A stretch of DNA of 24,553 nt from DAHUYF01 sp052143095 (GTDB lineage Bacteria; Pseudomonadota; Alphaproteobacteria; ATCC43930; CGMCC-115725): positions 1 through 24,553 of the forward strand of contig JBKQTR010000564.1 in the NCBI GenBank assembly GCA_052143095.1, given 5' to 3'. Of this stretch, positions 14,465 through 22,406 are shown piece by piece. Both the position numbers and the translations under genes were made by a program. The notes below the pieces were generated by a model that did no database searches, was not told the origin of the DNA, and worked only from the letters and a program-made list of their open reading frames with translations. How positions within the stretch are numbered: the stretch's first letter is position 1; every line of letters starts with the position of its first letter.

Positions 14465-15052
14465 TTACTTGCCCTTCGTGACGAAGGACAGAACGTCCGA
14501 GTAAGTGCCGGCTTGCAGGTACGGACTCAAACGGACGGTAACGGTGACAGGCACCTTGAGCCCGCCGGGCGGCGTCGGCCCATCGGCGTTCATCCCCATC
14601 GCCACTCCGTTATTGAACGGCACGCCCTGGCCGGAGAGGTTCAAGGTGTAGGTGATCACGTTGTTGTTTCCGGGCTCGCGACTCATCATGACGCCCGTCG
14701 ACGCGCCGATCGACGCGCCATTGCGCGTCTGTACCTGCATGGTAAAGCCGTTGAGGGAGTTCGCTTTCACGATCACCGTGCCGGCCGGAATGGTGGTCTC
14801 CGTCGGCAGCGCCGTGATCGCGCCAGGACCGACCGACGCGCCGCCGGGGATCGTCGGCGCGGAGGAGAAGCCGGCGGAGATATCGACGTTCGTCGAGTCT
14901 ACCGTGGGCGTGACGACGACGCTTGGCGACGAGATGCCCTGCAGCGGGATCTTGCCGGTGGTGCCGGTGCCGGAACCCGCGCTCGCGACCGGCGCCAGGG
15001 TCACCGCCGCGAGGCCAAACGACAGCAGGAATGTTACTGTACCGATGGTCAT
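14465..15052 (-). CDS. Divergent pilin-like secreted protein
   Basis: A 195-residue protein with a signal peptide (TIGTVTFLLSFGLAAVTLAP...ASAG). The mature part is beta-rich and has no Cys: GKIPLQGISSPSVVVTPTVD, then FTMQVQTRNGASIG, then VITYTLNLSGQGVPFNNGVA, and a last strand YLQAGTYSDVLSFVT. The latter two resemble the end of SCPU domains (compare AGVYRDVITISV in the tip adhesin and ADTYTDTLTFTM in the pilins). It is probably a pilus subunit or an accessory fibre protein of a type I cannot name. The ATG at 15052 has GGGAG only 2 bases upstream, so the start is not certain. It lies 38 bases after the last pilin and 42 bases before the long glycosyltransferase. Confidence 0.72.
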   Translation of the reverse strand: MTIGTVTFLLSFGLAAVTLAPVASAGSGTGTTGKIPLQGISSPSVVVTPTVDSTNVDISAGFSSAPTIPGGASVGPGAITALPTETTIPAGTVIVKANSLNGFTMQVQTRNGASIGASTGVMMSREPGNNNVITYTLNLSGQGVPFNNGVAMGMNADGPTPPGGLKVPVTVTVRLSPYLQAGTYSDVLSFVTKGK

Positions 15053-15090
15053 GACTCCCGCTCGCGCCTGCCCGCTGCGTCCGCGACGTC

Positions 15091-15582
15091 TCAATTTGTC
15101 GTCATGGTGAAAGTGAGGGTATCGGTATAGGTATCGGCGGTCAACTGCGCGCCGCTCGCATAGGTGACGCCCAGGGTGTAGGTGGCGAAGCCGGCGGCGC
15201 TGGTGTTCGTCGCCGTCGCCGTCGATCCCGCGAAGGTGAGGGTGGCCGTGCTGCCGTAGTTCACGCCATAGGCCAGCGTCTGGCTGTAGCTCGTGCCTTT
15301 GAGCAGGCCGCTGCTGGTCCCGTTCTTGGTGCCGATGGTGACCTTGTAGCCCTTGCCGTCGTTGCAATTTTCGGCGGAGGTGCCGACCACGACGTCACTT
15401 TGCGCCGTGGCGAGCGTCAGAGCATTGTAGCTGCCCGACGCCGTGATCGTGAGATGGCAGGATTGTGCGACCGCGCCGGAAAGGGTGATGGACTGCGCCT
15501 GCGCCTGCGCCGCGCCCAGCACGACACCAACGCCCACGGCGCCGAGCGATCCGACAACCCGCTTTGAAAGGTGCTTCTTCAT
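15091..15582 (-). CDS. Spore coat U (Csu-type) pilin, paralogue 5
   Basis: A 163-residue SCPU-domain pilin with signal peptide (KKHLSKRVVGSLGAVGVGVV...AQAQ). The mature chain starts SITLSGAVAQSCHLTITASG. The two conserved Cys are C42 and C73, 31 residues apart as in all five paralogues, presumably a disulfide. The C-terminus ends TYTDTLTFTMTTN, the family-typical final beta strand. By hand count it is identical to the 16317-16808 pilin at about 140 of 163 positions. In chaperone-usher systems the chaperone carries such subunits to the usher, where they polymerise by donor-strand exchange. The ATG at 15582 starts the conserved MKK signal peptide; an AGG directly before it is a poor ribosome binding site. 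Confidence 0.87.
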   Translation of the reverse strand: MKKHLSKRVVGSLGAVGVGVVLGAAQAQAQSITLSGAVAQSCHLTITASGSYNALTLATAQSDVVVGTSAENCNDGKGYKVTIGTKNGTSSGLLKGTSYSQTLAYGVNYGSTATLTFAGSTATATNTSAAGFATYTLGVTYASGAQLTADTYTDTLTFTMTTN

Positions 15583-15722
15583 CCTGAATTCAGCCGTTTT
15601 GCTGCCGTGTTGCTCTCGACGCGATAGGTTGAATTTTATCAGGGCCACCGGTCTCGGCGGCGATTTTCTTATCCCGCGGAATCGCCAAAAAGTAGCGTGT
15701 TATCAGGGTTAACGTCGACATT

Positions 15723-16289
15723 TCAGTTGGTCGTCATGGTGAAGGTGAGCGTATCGGTATAGCGATCGGCCGTGAGGTGCGCGCCGCCGCTATAGGTGAT
15801 GCCGACGGTGACGGTGGTGTCGCCGGGGTGGTTGGTGTTCGTCGCGGTCGCCGTCGACCCGGCGAAAGTGAGCGTGCTCGGGCTGCCGTAGTTGACGCCA
15901 TAGGCCAGCGTCTGGCCGTAGCTCTTGCCCTTGAGGAGGCCGCTCGTGGTCCCGTTCCGGGTGCCAACCGTCACCTTGTAGCCCTTGCTGTCGTTGCAAT
16001 CCTCATCGGAGGTGCCGACCGTGATGTCGGTCTGAGCGCTGGTGAGGTTCAAATTATTGTAGGAGCCGGACGCCGTGACGGTCAGGTTGCAGGATTGCGT
16101 GACCGTGGCCATGGCGGTGACGTTGACGGACTGCGCAGCAGCTTGGCCGGCGCCGAAGGCGATACCGGCGGCACCAAGTGATCCCACGACTTGCGTCGAA
16201 AAAAAGCGGCGCTCCTTTCGTCTCCGGACGGCGCGACCACCCCGGTCAGCGGCATCGAAAGAGCTGGGGTGGGATGAGGTGCGCAACAC
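15723..16289 (-). CDS. Spore coat U (Csu-type) pilin, paralogue 4, start unclear
   Basis: The SCPU domain is complete: QSCNLTVTASGSYNNLNLTS, then CNDSKGYKVTVGTRNGTTSG, then LAYGVNYGSPSTLTFAGS, ending TYTDRYTDT-like and FTMTTN, with Cys 31 residues apart. The signal peptide core (VVGSLGAAGIAFGAGQAAAQ) is present but the usual MKK start is not: the aligned position reads ERRFFSTQ and follows AAAGGAG, the expected ribosome binding site. The only upstream in-frame starts are a GTG at 16289 and the adjoining TTG. A run of seven T lies exactly at this place, so a mutation or sequencing slip in the start region is possible. The coordinates use the GTG; the true start is open. Confidence 0.7.
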   Translation of the reverse strand: MLRTSSHPSSFDAADRGGRAVRRRKERRFFSTQVVGSLGAAGIAFGAGQAAAQSVNVTAMATVTQSCNLTVTASGSYNNLNLTSAQTDITVGTSDEDCNDSKGYKVTVGTRNGTTSGLLKGKSYGQTLAYGVNYGSPSTLTFAGSTATATNTNHPGDTTVTVGITYSGGAHLTADRYTDTLTFTMTTN

Positions 16290-16316
16290 GGACTCGGCGA
16301 GATCAATGACGACGCG

Positions 16317-16808
16317 TCAATTCGTCGTCATGGTGAACGTCAGCGTGTCGGTATAAGTGTCGGCTGTGAGCTGCGTCCCGGCATTATAGGTCACGCCGAC
16401 GGTGTAGGTGGTGAAACCCGTGGCGCTGGTGTTCGTCGCCGTCGCCGTCGAACCCGCGAAGGTGAGGGTGGCCGTGCTGCCGTAGTTCACGCCATAGGCC
16501 AGCGTCTGGCTGTAGCTCGTCCCCTTGAGCAGGCCGCTCGTGGTCCCGTTCCGGGTGCCGATGGTGACCTTGTAGCCCTTGCCGTCGTTGCAATTCTCGC
16601 CGGAAGTGCCAACCACAACATTACTCTGGGCCGTGGTAAGGCTCAGATTATTGTAGCTGCCGGACGAATTGATCGTCAGATTGCAGGATTGCGCGATCGT
16701 GCCGGAAAGGGTGATGGACTGAGCTTCGGCCTGGCCCGCGCCGATAACGATACCGACACCCACCACGCCGAGCGACCCGACGACCCGCTTCGAAAGGTGC
16801 TTTTTCAT
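16317..16808 (-). CDS. Spore coat U (Csu-type) pilin, paralogue 3
   Basis: A 163-residue SCPU pilin with signal peptide (KKHLSKRVVGSLGVVGVGIV...AEAQ), mature start SITLSGTIAQSCNLTI, C42 and C73, and end TDTLTFTMTTN. It is the nearest relative of paralogue 5, and several stretches of more than 50 bases in the middle of the two genes are identical, so the duplication or gene conversion is recent. It has its own AT-rich upstream region with a candidate promoter, so it may head a sub-operon with paralogues 4 and 5, the divergent pilin and the glycosyltransferases. The ATG at 16808 has GGAGCGAG just upstream. Confidence 0.88.
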   Translation of the reverse strand: MKKHLSKRVVGSLGVVGVGIVIGAGQAEAQSITLSGTIAQSCNLTINSSGSYNNLSLTTAQSNVVVGTSGENCNDGKGYKVTIGTRNGTTSGLLKGTSYSQTLAYGVNYGSTATLTFAGSTATATNTSATGFTTYTVGVTYNAGTQLTADTYTDTLTFTMTTN

Positions 16809-16852
16809 CTCGCTCCGACGCCACCAAATTCAACCGACTCAATGATTACTGA

Positions 16853-16882
16853 TATATAATGTGATGGTTGAAATTCGGTTAA
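16853..16882 (-). promoter_or_regulatory. Candidate promoter in AT-rich spacer before pilin 3
   Basis: The spacer 16809-16967 is strikingly AT-rich compared with the genes on both sides. Reading leftward, -35 TTAACC (16877-16882) and -10 TATATA (16853-16858) are 18 bases apart, each matching the sigma-70 consensus at 4 of 6 positions. Transcription would start about 40 bases before the pilin ATG. Confidence 0.45.
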
Positions 16883-16967
16883 AATCCGATCCTTTTTGTG
16901 GTGATTTTTCGATAAATGTTATTAAAAACCAAGAGACTTCACCCTCTAAGCTGGTGTCGCGAACGCC

Positions 16968-17465
16968 TCAATTCGTTCTCAGGGTAAAGGTCAGCGTATC
17001 GGTGTAGGTGTCGTGCGCGAGCGAGGCGCCGCTGCCAAAGCTGACGCCGACCGTGATGGTGGTAAAGCCCGGGCCTTGGGTCGTCGTCGCGGTCGCTGTC
17101 GATCCCGCGAAGCTGAGGGTGCTCGTGCTGCCGTAATTGACGCCGTAGACCAGCGTCTGGCCATGGCTCGTGCCTTTGAGAATGCCGCTGCTGGTTCCGT
17201 TCCGAGTGGCGATGGTGACCTTGTAGCCCTTGCCGTCGTTGCAGGCCTCGACCGAGGTGCCGACCGCGACGTTGCTCTGGGCGCCGGTGAGATCCAGGTT
17301 GCTGTAGGATCCCGACGCGGTGATCGTCAGCGTGCACGCTTGCCCCACCGCGCCGCTGAGGGTGATCGTATCGGGCGCCGCCTGCGCCTGTCCGACGCCG
17401 AGGATGACGCCGACCCCGACGGCGCCGAGCGATCCGGCGACCCGCTGCGCCATGCGTTTCTTCAT
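16968..17465 (-). CDS. Spore coat U (Csu-type) pilin, paralogue 2
   Basis: A 165-residue SCPU pilin. The signal peptide is KKRMAQRVAGSLGAVGVGVI...AQAA and the mature chain starts PDTITLSGAVGQACTLTITA. C44 and C75 keep the 31-residue spacing, and the C-terminus is TYTDTLTFTLRTN. It lies 36 bases after the tip-adhesin gene in the same direction and is more diverged from paralogues 3-5 in its first half than in its second. The ATG at 17465 has GAGGACGGG upstream. It is expected to be exported, folded by the periplasmic chaperone and polymerised into the pilus. Confidence 0.88.
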   Translation of the reverse strand: MKKRMAQRVAGSLGAVGVGVILGVGQAQAAPDTITLSGAVGQACTLTITASGSYSNLDLTGAQSNVAVGTSVEACNDGKGYKVTIATRNGTSSGILKGTSHGQTLVYGVNYGSTSTLSFAGSTATATTTQGPGFTTITVGVSFGSGASLAHDTYTDTLTFTLRTN

Positions 17466-17501
17466 CCCGTCCTCATCGCCATGGCCGCGCCGGCGGTCTC
17501 C

Positions 17502-18524
17502 CTAATAAGGTTTTACCGAGATGGTGATGACGTCGCGATAGACCCCGGCGGGCGGGCGCTGCCCCGGCGCCGGCGCGAGCGAGATGCTGATCGGCAGGTT
17601 GATGCCGTCGGGTCCGGTCAGCGTGTTGGCCGGCGGCAATGCGGCGACCGCGTCGGCGCCGAGCGTCGCCGTCTGCCCGTTGACCGTGAGGGTGTAGGGG
17701 AGCGCGGCCTCGTCGATCGTCTCGCCGAGGCGAAGCATACCCTTGTATTGCGACTGCAGCGTCACGGCATAGCCCGTGTTGGTGCGGATGCGCATGTTCA
17801 GCCCCGCCTCAACCCGCGCGTCCTTGGTCGCGTTGACGTTGCCGAGATCAAGGGTCCCCGCCAGGTTCGATCGGCTGAATGGTTGCCCGGCGCCGACGAG
17901 CGACACCTCGGTCGCGGGATAGACATTCGCCCGGTGCCGCACCTGCACGCTTTGCACCAGCTGGTTCGAGATCAGGTTGCCCTGAAACAGCTTGAACATC
18001 AGCGTAGTCTCGTAACTGCCGGGATGCACGACCTGCAGCGGCGGAATATCGAAGTAGTAGGTCGGGTGGTCGACGGCGCGGCCTCCCAGGGCGAAAGTGC
18101 CGACCAGCACGTCATTGGGCCCGGCCGTCGGCAGGTCGCGGATGATGGTGCTGCGCGTGCTGTCGGCATAGACGTTGAACCTGAGCGAATCGCCGCCGCC
18201 GACGAGCTGCCGGTTGACATAGGTGTCGGGCCCGAGAAGCGTGGCGGTGATGAAATAGGTGCAGGTGCCGCCCGTGCTCGTCACCGTGATCGGCACCGCC
18301 TGGACGCGGTCCGCGCCATCGAAGACCGCATAGCCGGTGCCGATGCTGCCGCGCCAATTGACGGCGTTCGGCAGCGCGCTGAAGGAGAGGCCGGTGCAGG
18401 ATGCCGCTGCCGGCAGCGTCGGCAGCAACAGAGCCGCGATGAACGCCAGCGCGGGGCGCAGGAAAAGCCGCCGCCGGCGGGCGGGGCTTTCGCCGGATAT
18501 GCCGGACTTACTGAGAGCTGCCAT
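17502..18524 (-). CDS. Two-domain spore coat U protein, probable pilus tip adhesin
   Basis: A 340-residue secreted protein with signal peptide (PARRRRLFLRPALAFIAALL...AAAS) and two SCPU-type domains. The N-terminal domain (about residues 40-195) holds the only Cys of the mature part (SCTGL, GTCTY). The C-terminal domain (about 200-340) contains GTLDLGNVNATKDARVEAGL and MRIRTNTGYAVTLQS and ends PAGVYRDVITISVKPY. A two-domain SCPU protein following the usher corresponds to CsuE of Acinetobacter, the tip adhesin that binds surfaces. The gene overlaps the usher by 17 bases, showing translational coupling. The ATG at 18524 is the natural start. Confidence 0.85.
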   Translation of the reverse strand: MAALSKSGISGESPARRRRLFLRPALAFIAALLLPTLPAAASCTGLSFSALPNAVNWRGSIGTGYAVFDGADRVQAVPITVTSTGGTCTYFITATLLGPDTYVNRQLVGGGDSLRFNVYADSTRSTIIRDLPTAGPNDVLVGTFALGGRAVDHPTYYFDIPPLQVVHPGSYETTLMFKLFQGNLISNQLVQSVQVRHRANVYPATEVSLVGAGQPFSRSNLAGTLDLGNVNATKDARVEAGLNMRIRTNTGYAVTLQSQYKGMLRLGETIDEAALPYTLTVNGQTATLGADAVAALPPANTLTGPDGINLPISISLAPAPGQRPPAGVYRDVITISVKPY

Positions 18525-21237
18525 TTGACACCGTGATTGTCCCGACGCGGTAGATGCCGACCGTGCCGGCGGGGATCGTGATGCGCACGGCGGCGTTGGG
18601 ATAGGCCGGGAAGGTCAGCGTGTAGCTGCCCGGCTTCATGTCTTGGACGCGGAAGCGGCCGGTGCGGTTGGTGAAGAACTCGACCGGCTTCGCGGTCTTG
18701 TCGCCCACCGGCGTCGCCAAGCCGTCGGCCAGCTGGATCGGCTGCCCGTCAACCCCGAGAGCGGTGCCGTCGAGCAGCACGACGGCGTCCTGGCCGACAC
18801 GGATGACGGCGCCGCTGTCGAAGCTCGGCGTGACCGCGAAGACGTCCGGACCGAGGTCATAGCCGAGCGGCAGGTCGGGGACGACCACGCGGACCTCGTT
18901 CGGCCGATAGGAGCTGAGATTCGACAGCACGGCAGGGCCGAAGAGATCGGCCTTGGCGAGGTTTTGGTTGTCGATCGGGTTGACGCCGACGGTGAGGTCG
19001 GACAGGTTCGGATGCGGTATCACCATGGCGAAACTGTCTGCCACCGGACGGCCGATGGCAAAGTGACCGTCGGCAAATACCAGAGCGGTGCCGAATTGCA
19101 AGCTGGTGATCCCGGTGCGGCTGCTGGCGGCGTCCCCGACCGGATAGGTCTGCTCATGCGTCAGGTTCGTTTCCAGGCGAGAGGTGTTGTAGCTGACGCT
19201 GCCGTCGACGAGGCGCTGCTGGTCGCTGTTTGACGCCGTGAGCGTGGCGGCGGGATTGTCGACATCGACCGGTGGCGCATAAGACCAGCTCACGGTTTCC
19301 GCGGATTGCTGCGTGTCATAGCTCGTCGTCAGGGACTGGCCGCTATTGCCGAGCTGGTAGGTGAAGGTGAGGAGCCCGGCAAAGCCGGCGCTGGCGACGC
19401 CGGTGGAATGGCTGAGATCGAGGTTCACGCTGAGCTGCTGCGTAATGAAGCGACGGAAGCTCAGATCGACATTGCTGGCTCTGGGTGCGTCGCGCTCGAC
19501 GGTGTAGGAGCCGCTGATGCCGCCGGTGATCTTGTACGGCAGCGCCTGGATATAGCCCAAACCCAGGTTGAGCTTGTTGGGGTTGAGCACCGCGCCGGGA
19601 GCGGTGACGACGGTGACCGAGGCGGGGCTGGCGGCAGTGAGCATGGTCGTCGCGGTGCCGGCGCTGGTCGCGGTGCCGAGCGGCGCGAAGTTCGCGCCCT
19701 TGTAGGTCGCCGAGAATTGCACGCCGCGGGCCGATTGCACGGATTGGCCGGGATCGTAGTAGCTGTATTGCAGGCTGCTCGCCATCGGGCTGCCGGAGCT
19801 TGGGCCGCCCTGGCTGCCCGCGACATCGAGACGGAAGCTGCCGACGGGGGTCGCGGCCGAGACCTCGGCGCCGGCAAGCTGTTGCTGGCCGTCGCCCTGG
19901 ACATTGAGCCCCAGCGTCAAATTGTCGGAAACGCCGATGCGGTGGAAGCCCGAGAAGGCGGGAAGGCGGGAATCGTAGTTCGTCAACCCGTTGGCGGAGC
20001 TCGAGGGCGCGCCGACGCTGTAGGCAAACTCGCTTTCGCCGGGCTGGAGGAGGTTGGTGCTGAAGAAGAACGGCGCGTTGATGACACTGACCTGGCCGGC
20101 ACTGTCGGTTACGCGCAGTTGGACGTTGTTGGTGCCCTGGGTGAACGGGAAATCCTGCATGCTGTAGCGGCCGGCCGGCAGCTGCAGGAATTGCATCGGC
20201 TGCCCGTTCACCAGGACCTCGACGCGGGAAGGCTGCTGGAGGACGAAGTCCTGTTGGCCCGCGGGCTGCACCAGCCGGTAGGGCTGGAGTGAGAAGTTGC
20301 GCGCAATGGTGATGCCGCCCATCGGCGCGAAGGATTGAAACCCGGTCACTGGATAGGAGAGGTCGCCGGCCTGGTAGCGGACGGCATGATCGGGGTCGTC
20401 GTGGATCACGCTCACATTGCCGCGCTGGAAGCGCGGTCCGCCGCTCTCGAGGTAGTTCAAATCGCCTTGCAGGACGTTGCCCATGACATTGGTCGCCGAC
20501 TCCATGGCGAGATTGAGCGGCTGGAGGCCGGGGGCCGTCCCCGTCGCGGCGGTGTCGACATAGTCGATGCCGCCGCGGACGTTGAGGTAGGAGCTGACCG
20601 TGGCCGGGGGCGCGACATTGGCGCCGAGTCCGGCAGGCGGCGTGCGCCCGGCGATGTCGATGACCCGCAAGGTGCGTAGCTCCGCCGGAACGGTCATGAC
20701 GAGGACGAGGGCCGATTCATCGAAGGTGGAGGCGAGAGCCGCGGCCTTTAGTCCGGCGAGGGTGAGGAACCCGTCGGGCGTTTTCTGCTGGTCGAGCTTT
20801 TCCAGCGCCGCCGACACGAGCATCGGCTTCAGCGCGTCGAGCAGCGGCTGGGCCGCGACCTTCACCGCCTGCGCATCGTCCGGGATGATGGCGGGCAGCT
20901 CCGCCACCTGACGATTGTCGACGATGAGCGGCAGCTGGGTGTGCTGCTCCTGATGCTGTTGCGGCTTTCTGCCGAACACCTGCTCGAAGATCTTGTCGCG
21001 GTCGCTCTCGGAAGTCTGCGCCACGGCTGGCGGTGGCGTGCTCGCCGAAGCGAGGGCGGCCAGAAGAGCGACCCGTGCCCAGGCGGGAAATGCACGCCTG
21101 CTCCGGGACGCCGCGCGGCGCCGCGACCGGTCGCAGTGGTATTGCCCTCGCGCTCCTGTGGCAGGGCCCGAAACAACGTGCTTGCGATGCCCCACCCCCC
21201 CAGTCGCCAAAGTGCTGCCCGGATCCCCATGCTCCAA
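18508..21237 (-). CDS. Outer-membrane fimbrial usher (FimD/PapC family)
   Basis: Up to 909 residues. After the signal region (AWARVALLAALASASTPPPA) comes an N-terminal domain (LPLIVDNRQVAELPAIIPDD) of the type found in archaic (Csu) ushers. The long beta-barrel part follows, with NVMGNVLQGDLNY, VTGFQSFAPMGGITIARNFS, SRVEVLVNGQPMQFLQLPAG and RYSMQDFPFTQGTNNVQLRV, the middle domain region. The C-terminal domains end GRFRVQDMKPGSYTLTFP and RVGTITV. The usher anchors the pilus and catalyses subunit polymerisation. The start is uncertain: only TTG (21237) and GTG (21195) codons lie before the signal peptide and neither has a clear ribosome binding site. The 3' end overlaps the adhesin gene by 17 bases. 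Confidence 0.92.
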   Translation of the reverse strand: MEHGDPGSTLATGGVGHRKHVVSGPATGARGQYHCDRSRRRAASRSRRAFPAWARVALLAALASASTPPPAVAQTSESDRDKIFEQVFGRKPQQHQEQHTQLPLIVDNRQVAELPAIIPDDAQAVKVAAQPLLDALKPMLVSAALEKLDQQKTPDGFLTLAGLKAAALASTFDESALVLVMTVPAELRTLRVIDIAGRTPPAGLGANVAPPATVSSYLNVRGGIDYVDTAATGTAPGLQPLNLAMESATNVMGNVLQGDLNYLESGGPRFQRGNVSVIHDDPDHAVRYQAGDLSYPVTGFQSFAPMGGITIARNFSLQPYRLVQPAGQQDFVLQQPSRVEVLVNGQPMQFLQLPAGRYSMQDFPFTQGTNNVQLRVTDSAGQVSVINAPFFFSTNLLQPGESEFAYSVGAPSSSANGLTNYDSRLPAFSGFHRIGVSDNLTLGLNVQGDGQQQLAGAEVSAATPVGSFRLDVAGSQGGPSSGSPMASSLQYSYYDPGQSVQSARGVQFSATYKGANFAPLGTATSAGTATTMLTAASPASVTVVTAPGAVLNPNKLNLGLGYIQALPYKITGGISGSYTVERDAPRASNVDLSFRRFITQQLSVNLDLSHSTGVASAGFAGLLTFTYQLGNSGQSLTTSYDTQQSAETVSWSYAPPVDVDNPAATLTASNSDQQRLVDGSVSYNTSRLETNLTHEQTYPVGDAASSRTGITSLQFGTALVFADGHFAIGRPVADSFAMVIPHPNLSDLTVGVNPIDNQNLAKADLFGPAVLSNLSSYRPNEVRVVVPDLPLGYDLGPDVFAVTPSFDSGAVIRVGQDAVVLLDGTALGVDGQPIQLADGLATPVGDKTAKPVEFFTNRTGRFRVQDMKPGSYTLTFPAYPNAAVRITIPAGTVGIYRVGTITVSNGSSQ

Positions 21238-21488
21238 CTGCAGCCGGATAGGACCGTATTATGGTTAGGAATCCGTCAACCAATGCGCGGGCGGCCTTAC
21301 AATCTTAACGGTGTTGTTACATTTCCGGCGCTCCGGCGCGCCCGTTTGCCCTCCTTTGGAAGGGCGACAGGGATGGGGATGGGGCTGTTGCGTCCGGCGG
21401 GGATGCCCGACGCGGGCGGCGATTGGCGGCGCGCGAAAGGCGGTCGAAACCCCGCGCGTGACCGAGAGACGCGCCGTGTGGCAGTGTG

Positions 21489-22376
21489 TTACGGTGCCCC
21501 CGCCATCTTCAGCGTTGCCTGCACGGTTCCGGCCGACAGGCCGGCGGGCCAGGGCAACTCGAAGCGGCGCGTATGGCCGGCAAGGATGTTCTCCCCCGCC
21601 ATGCCCTTCAGCTGCGGATCGTTGAGGGTGACGGCGGTGCCGTCATTCGCGCGCAACGCCAGCGTGAGGTCGCCAAGCAATGCATGGGCGCCGCCGCGGT
21701 TCTCGACCGTGACCGCGAGCTTCCGCGGTCCGGAAGCCGCCACCGGCTCGACACCGGCGACGACCAAATCGGGTTTGAGGCCCGGCGGAGCGACATAGAT
21801 CGTCCCTTCGTAACGCACGATCATGCTGATCTGCGCATTCGAGCCCGGCGGCAGCGCGACCGGGACGGGAAGCTGCTCGGCAATGATGCGGTAGGCCCGC
21901 TCGCTCTTGAGCGTGGCATCGCCGAGCCATTGCACGCGCACGGTCTGCCCTTGTTTCGCCAGCAGCACCAGCTGCGCCGGGAAGACCGCGAATTCGTCCT
22001 CCGCGTCGGTAAGCTGCTCCTTGCCGTCGGGTCCCATCTCGCGATGCTGGATGCTCACCTGCACCGCGACGGGCTGGTCGCTGTCATTGTCGACGCGGAA
22101 GGTCTGGCTGGCGCCGCTCCCCGACGGGGCAAAATTCGCCGAGAAGGGGACGATCCTGAACGCCGCGGCGGGACGGACGCCGAGGAACAACACGCTCGCG
22201 ACCGCCAGAAGCACGATGCCGGCTGTCGCGAGGACGCCGCGATGGCCGTCGCGCGACCTTTTTGGTCCGGATGACGCTCCTCGGTTGTCGCTGCCGGCGC
22301 AGCCGATTTGAGCACGCGCGAACCGATCTTCGTCGGCATTACAGTCGAGCTTGGTGATGACGTCCTCCTCGCCCAA
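21489..22376 (-). CDS. PapD-like periplasmic fimbrial chaperone
   Basis: Up to 295 residues. The hydrophobic signal core (GVLATAGIVLLAVASVLFLG) is followed by the chaperone fold: FRIVPFSANFAPSGSGASQT as strand A1, FRVDNDSDQPVAVQVSI, then VFPAQLVLLAKQGQTVRVQW and the conserved RAYRIIAEQLPVP before the second domain (KPDLVVAGVEPVAASGPRKL). It would bind and fold pilin subunits and deliver them to the usher. It lacks a normal start: the only upstream in-frame start is a TTG at 22376, while a strong GAGGAGG (22364-22370) is spaced 5 bases before an ATC codon (22356-22358). One base change from ATG would explain this. It begins ~30 bases after the first pilin gene. Confidence 0.88.
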   Translation of the reverse strand: MGEEDVITKLDCNADEDRFARAQIGCAGSDNRGASSGPKRSRDGHRGVLATAGIVLLAVASVLFLGVRPAAAFRIVPFSANFAPSGSGASQTFRVDNDSDQPVAVQVSIQHREMGPDGKEQLTDAEDEFAVFPAQLVLLAKQGQTVRVQWLGDATLKSERAYRIIAEQLPVPVALPPGSNAQISMIVRYEGTIYVAPPGLKPDLVVAGVEPVAASGPRKLAVTVENRGGAHALLGDLTLALRANDGTAVTLNDPQLKGMAGENILAGHTRRFELPWPAGLSAGTVQATLKMAGAP

Positions 22377-22406
22377 TCATAGCGCGTCGCAGCGGTGACG
22401 CCGCAG

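Noticed and set aside
17013..18536. Long open frame on the + strand (507 codons) opposite pilin 2 and the tip adhesin
   Set aside because: Same reason: the opposite strand carries complete SCPU proteins with signal peptides.
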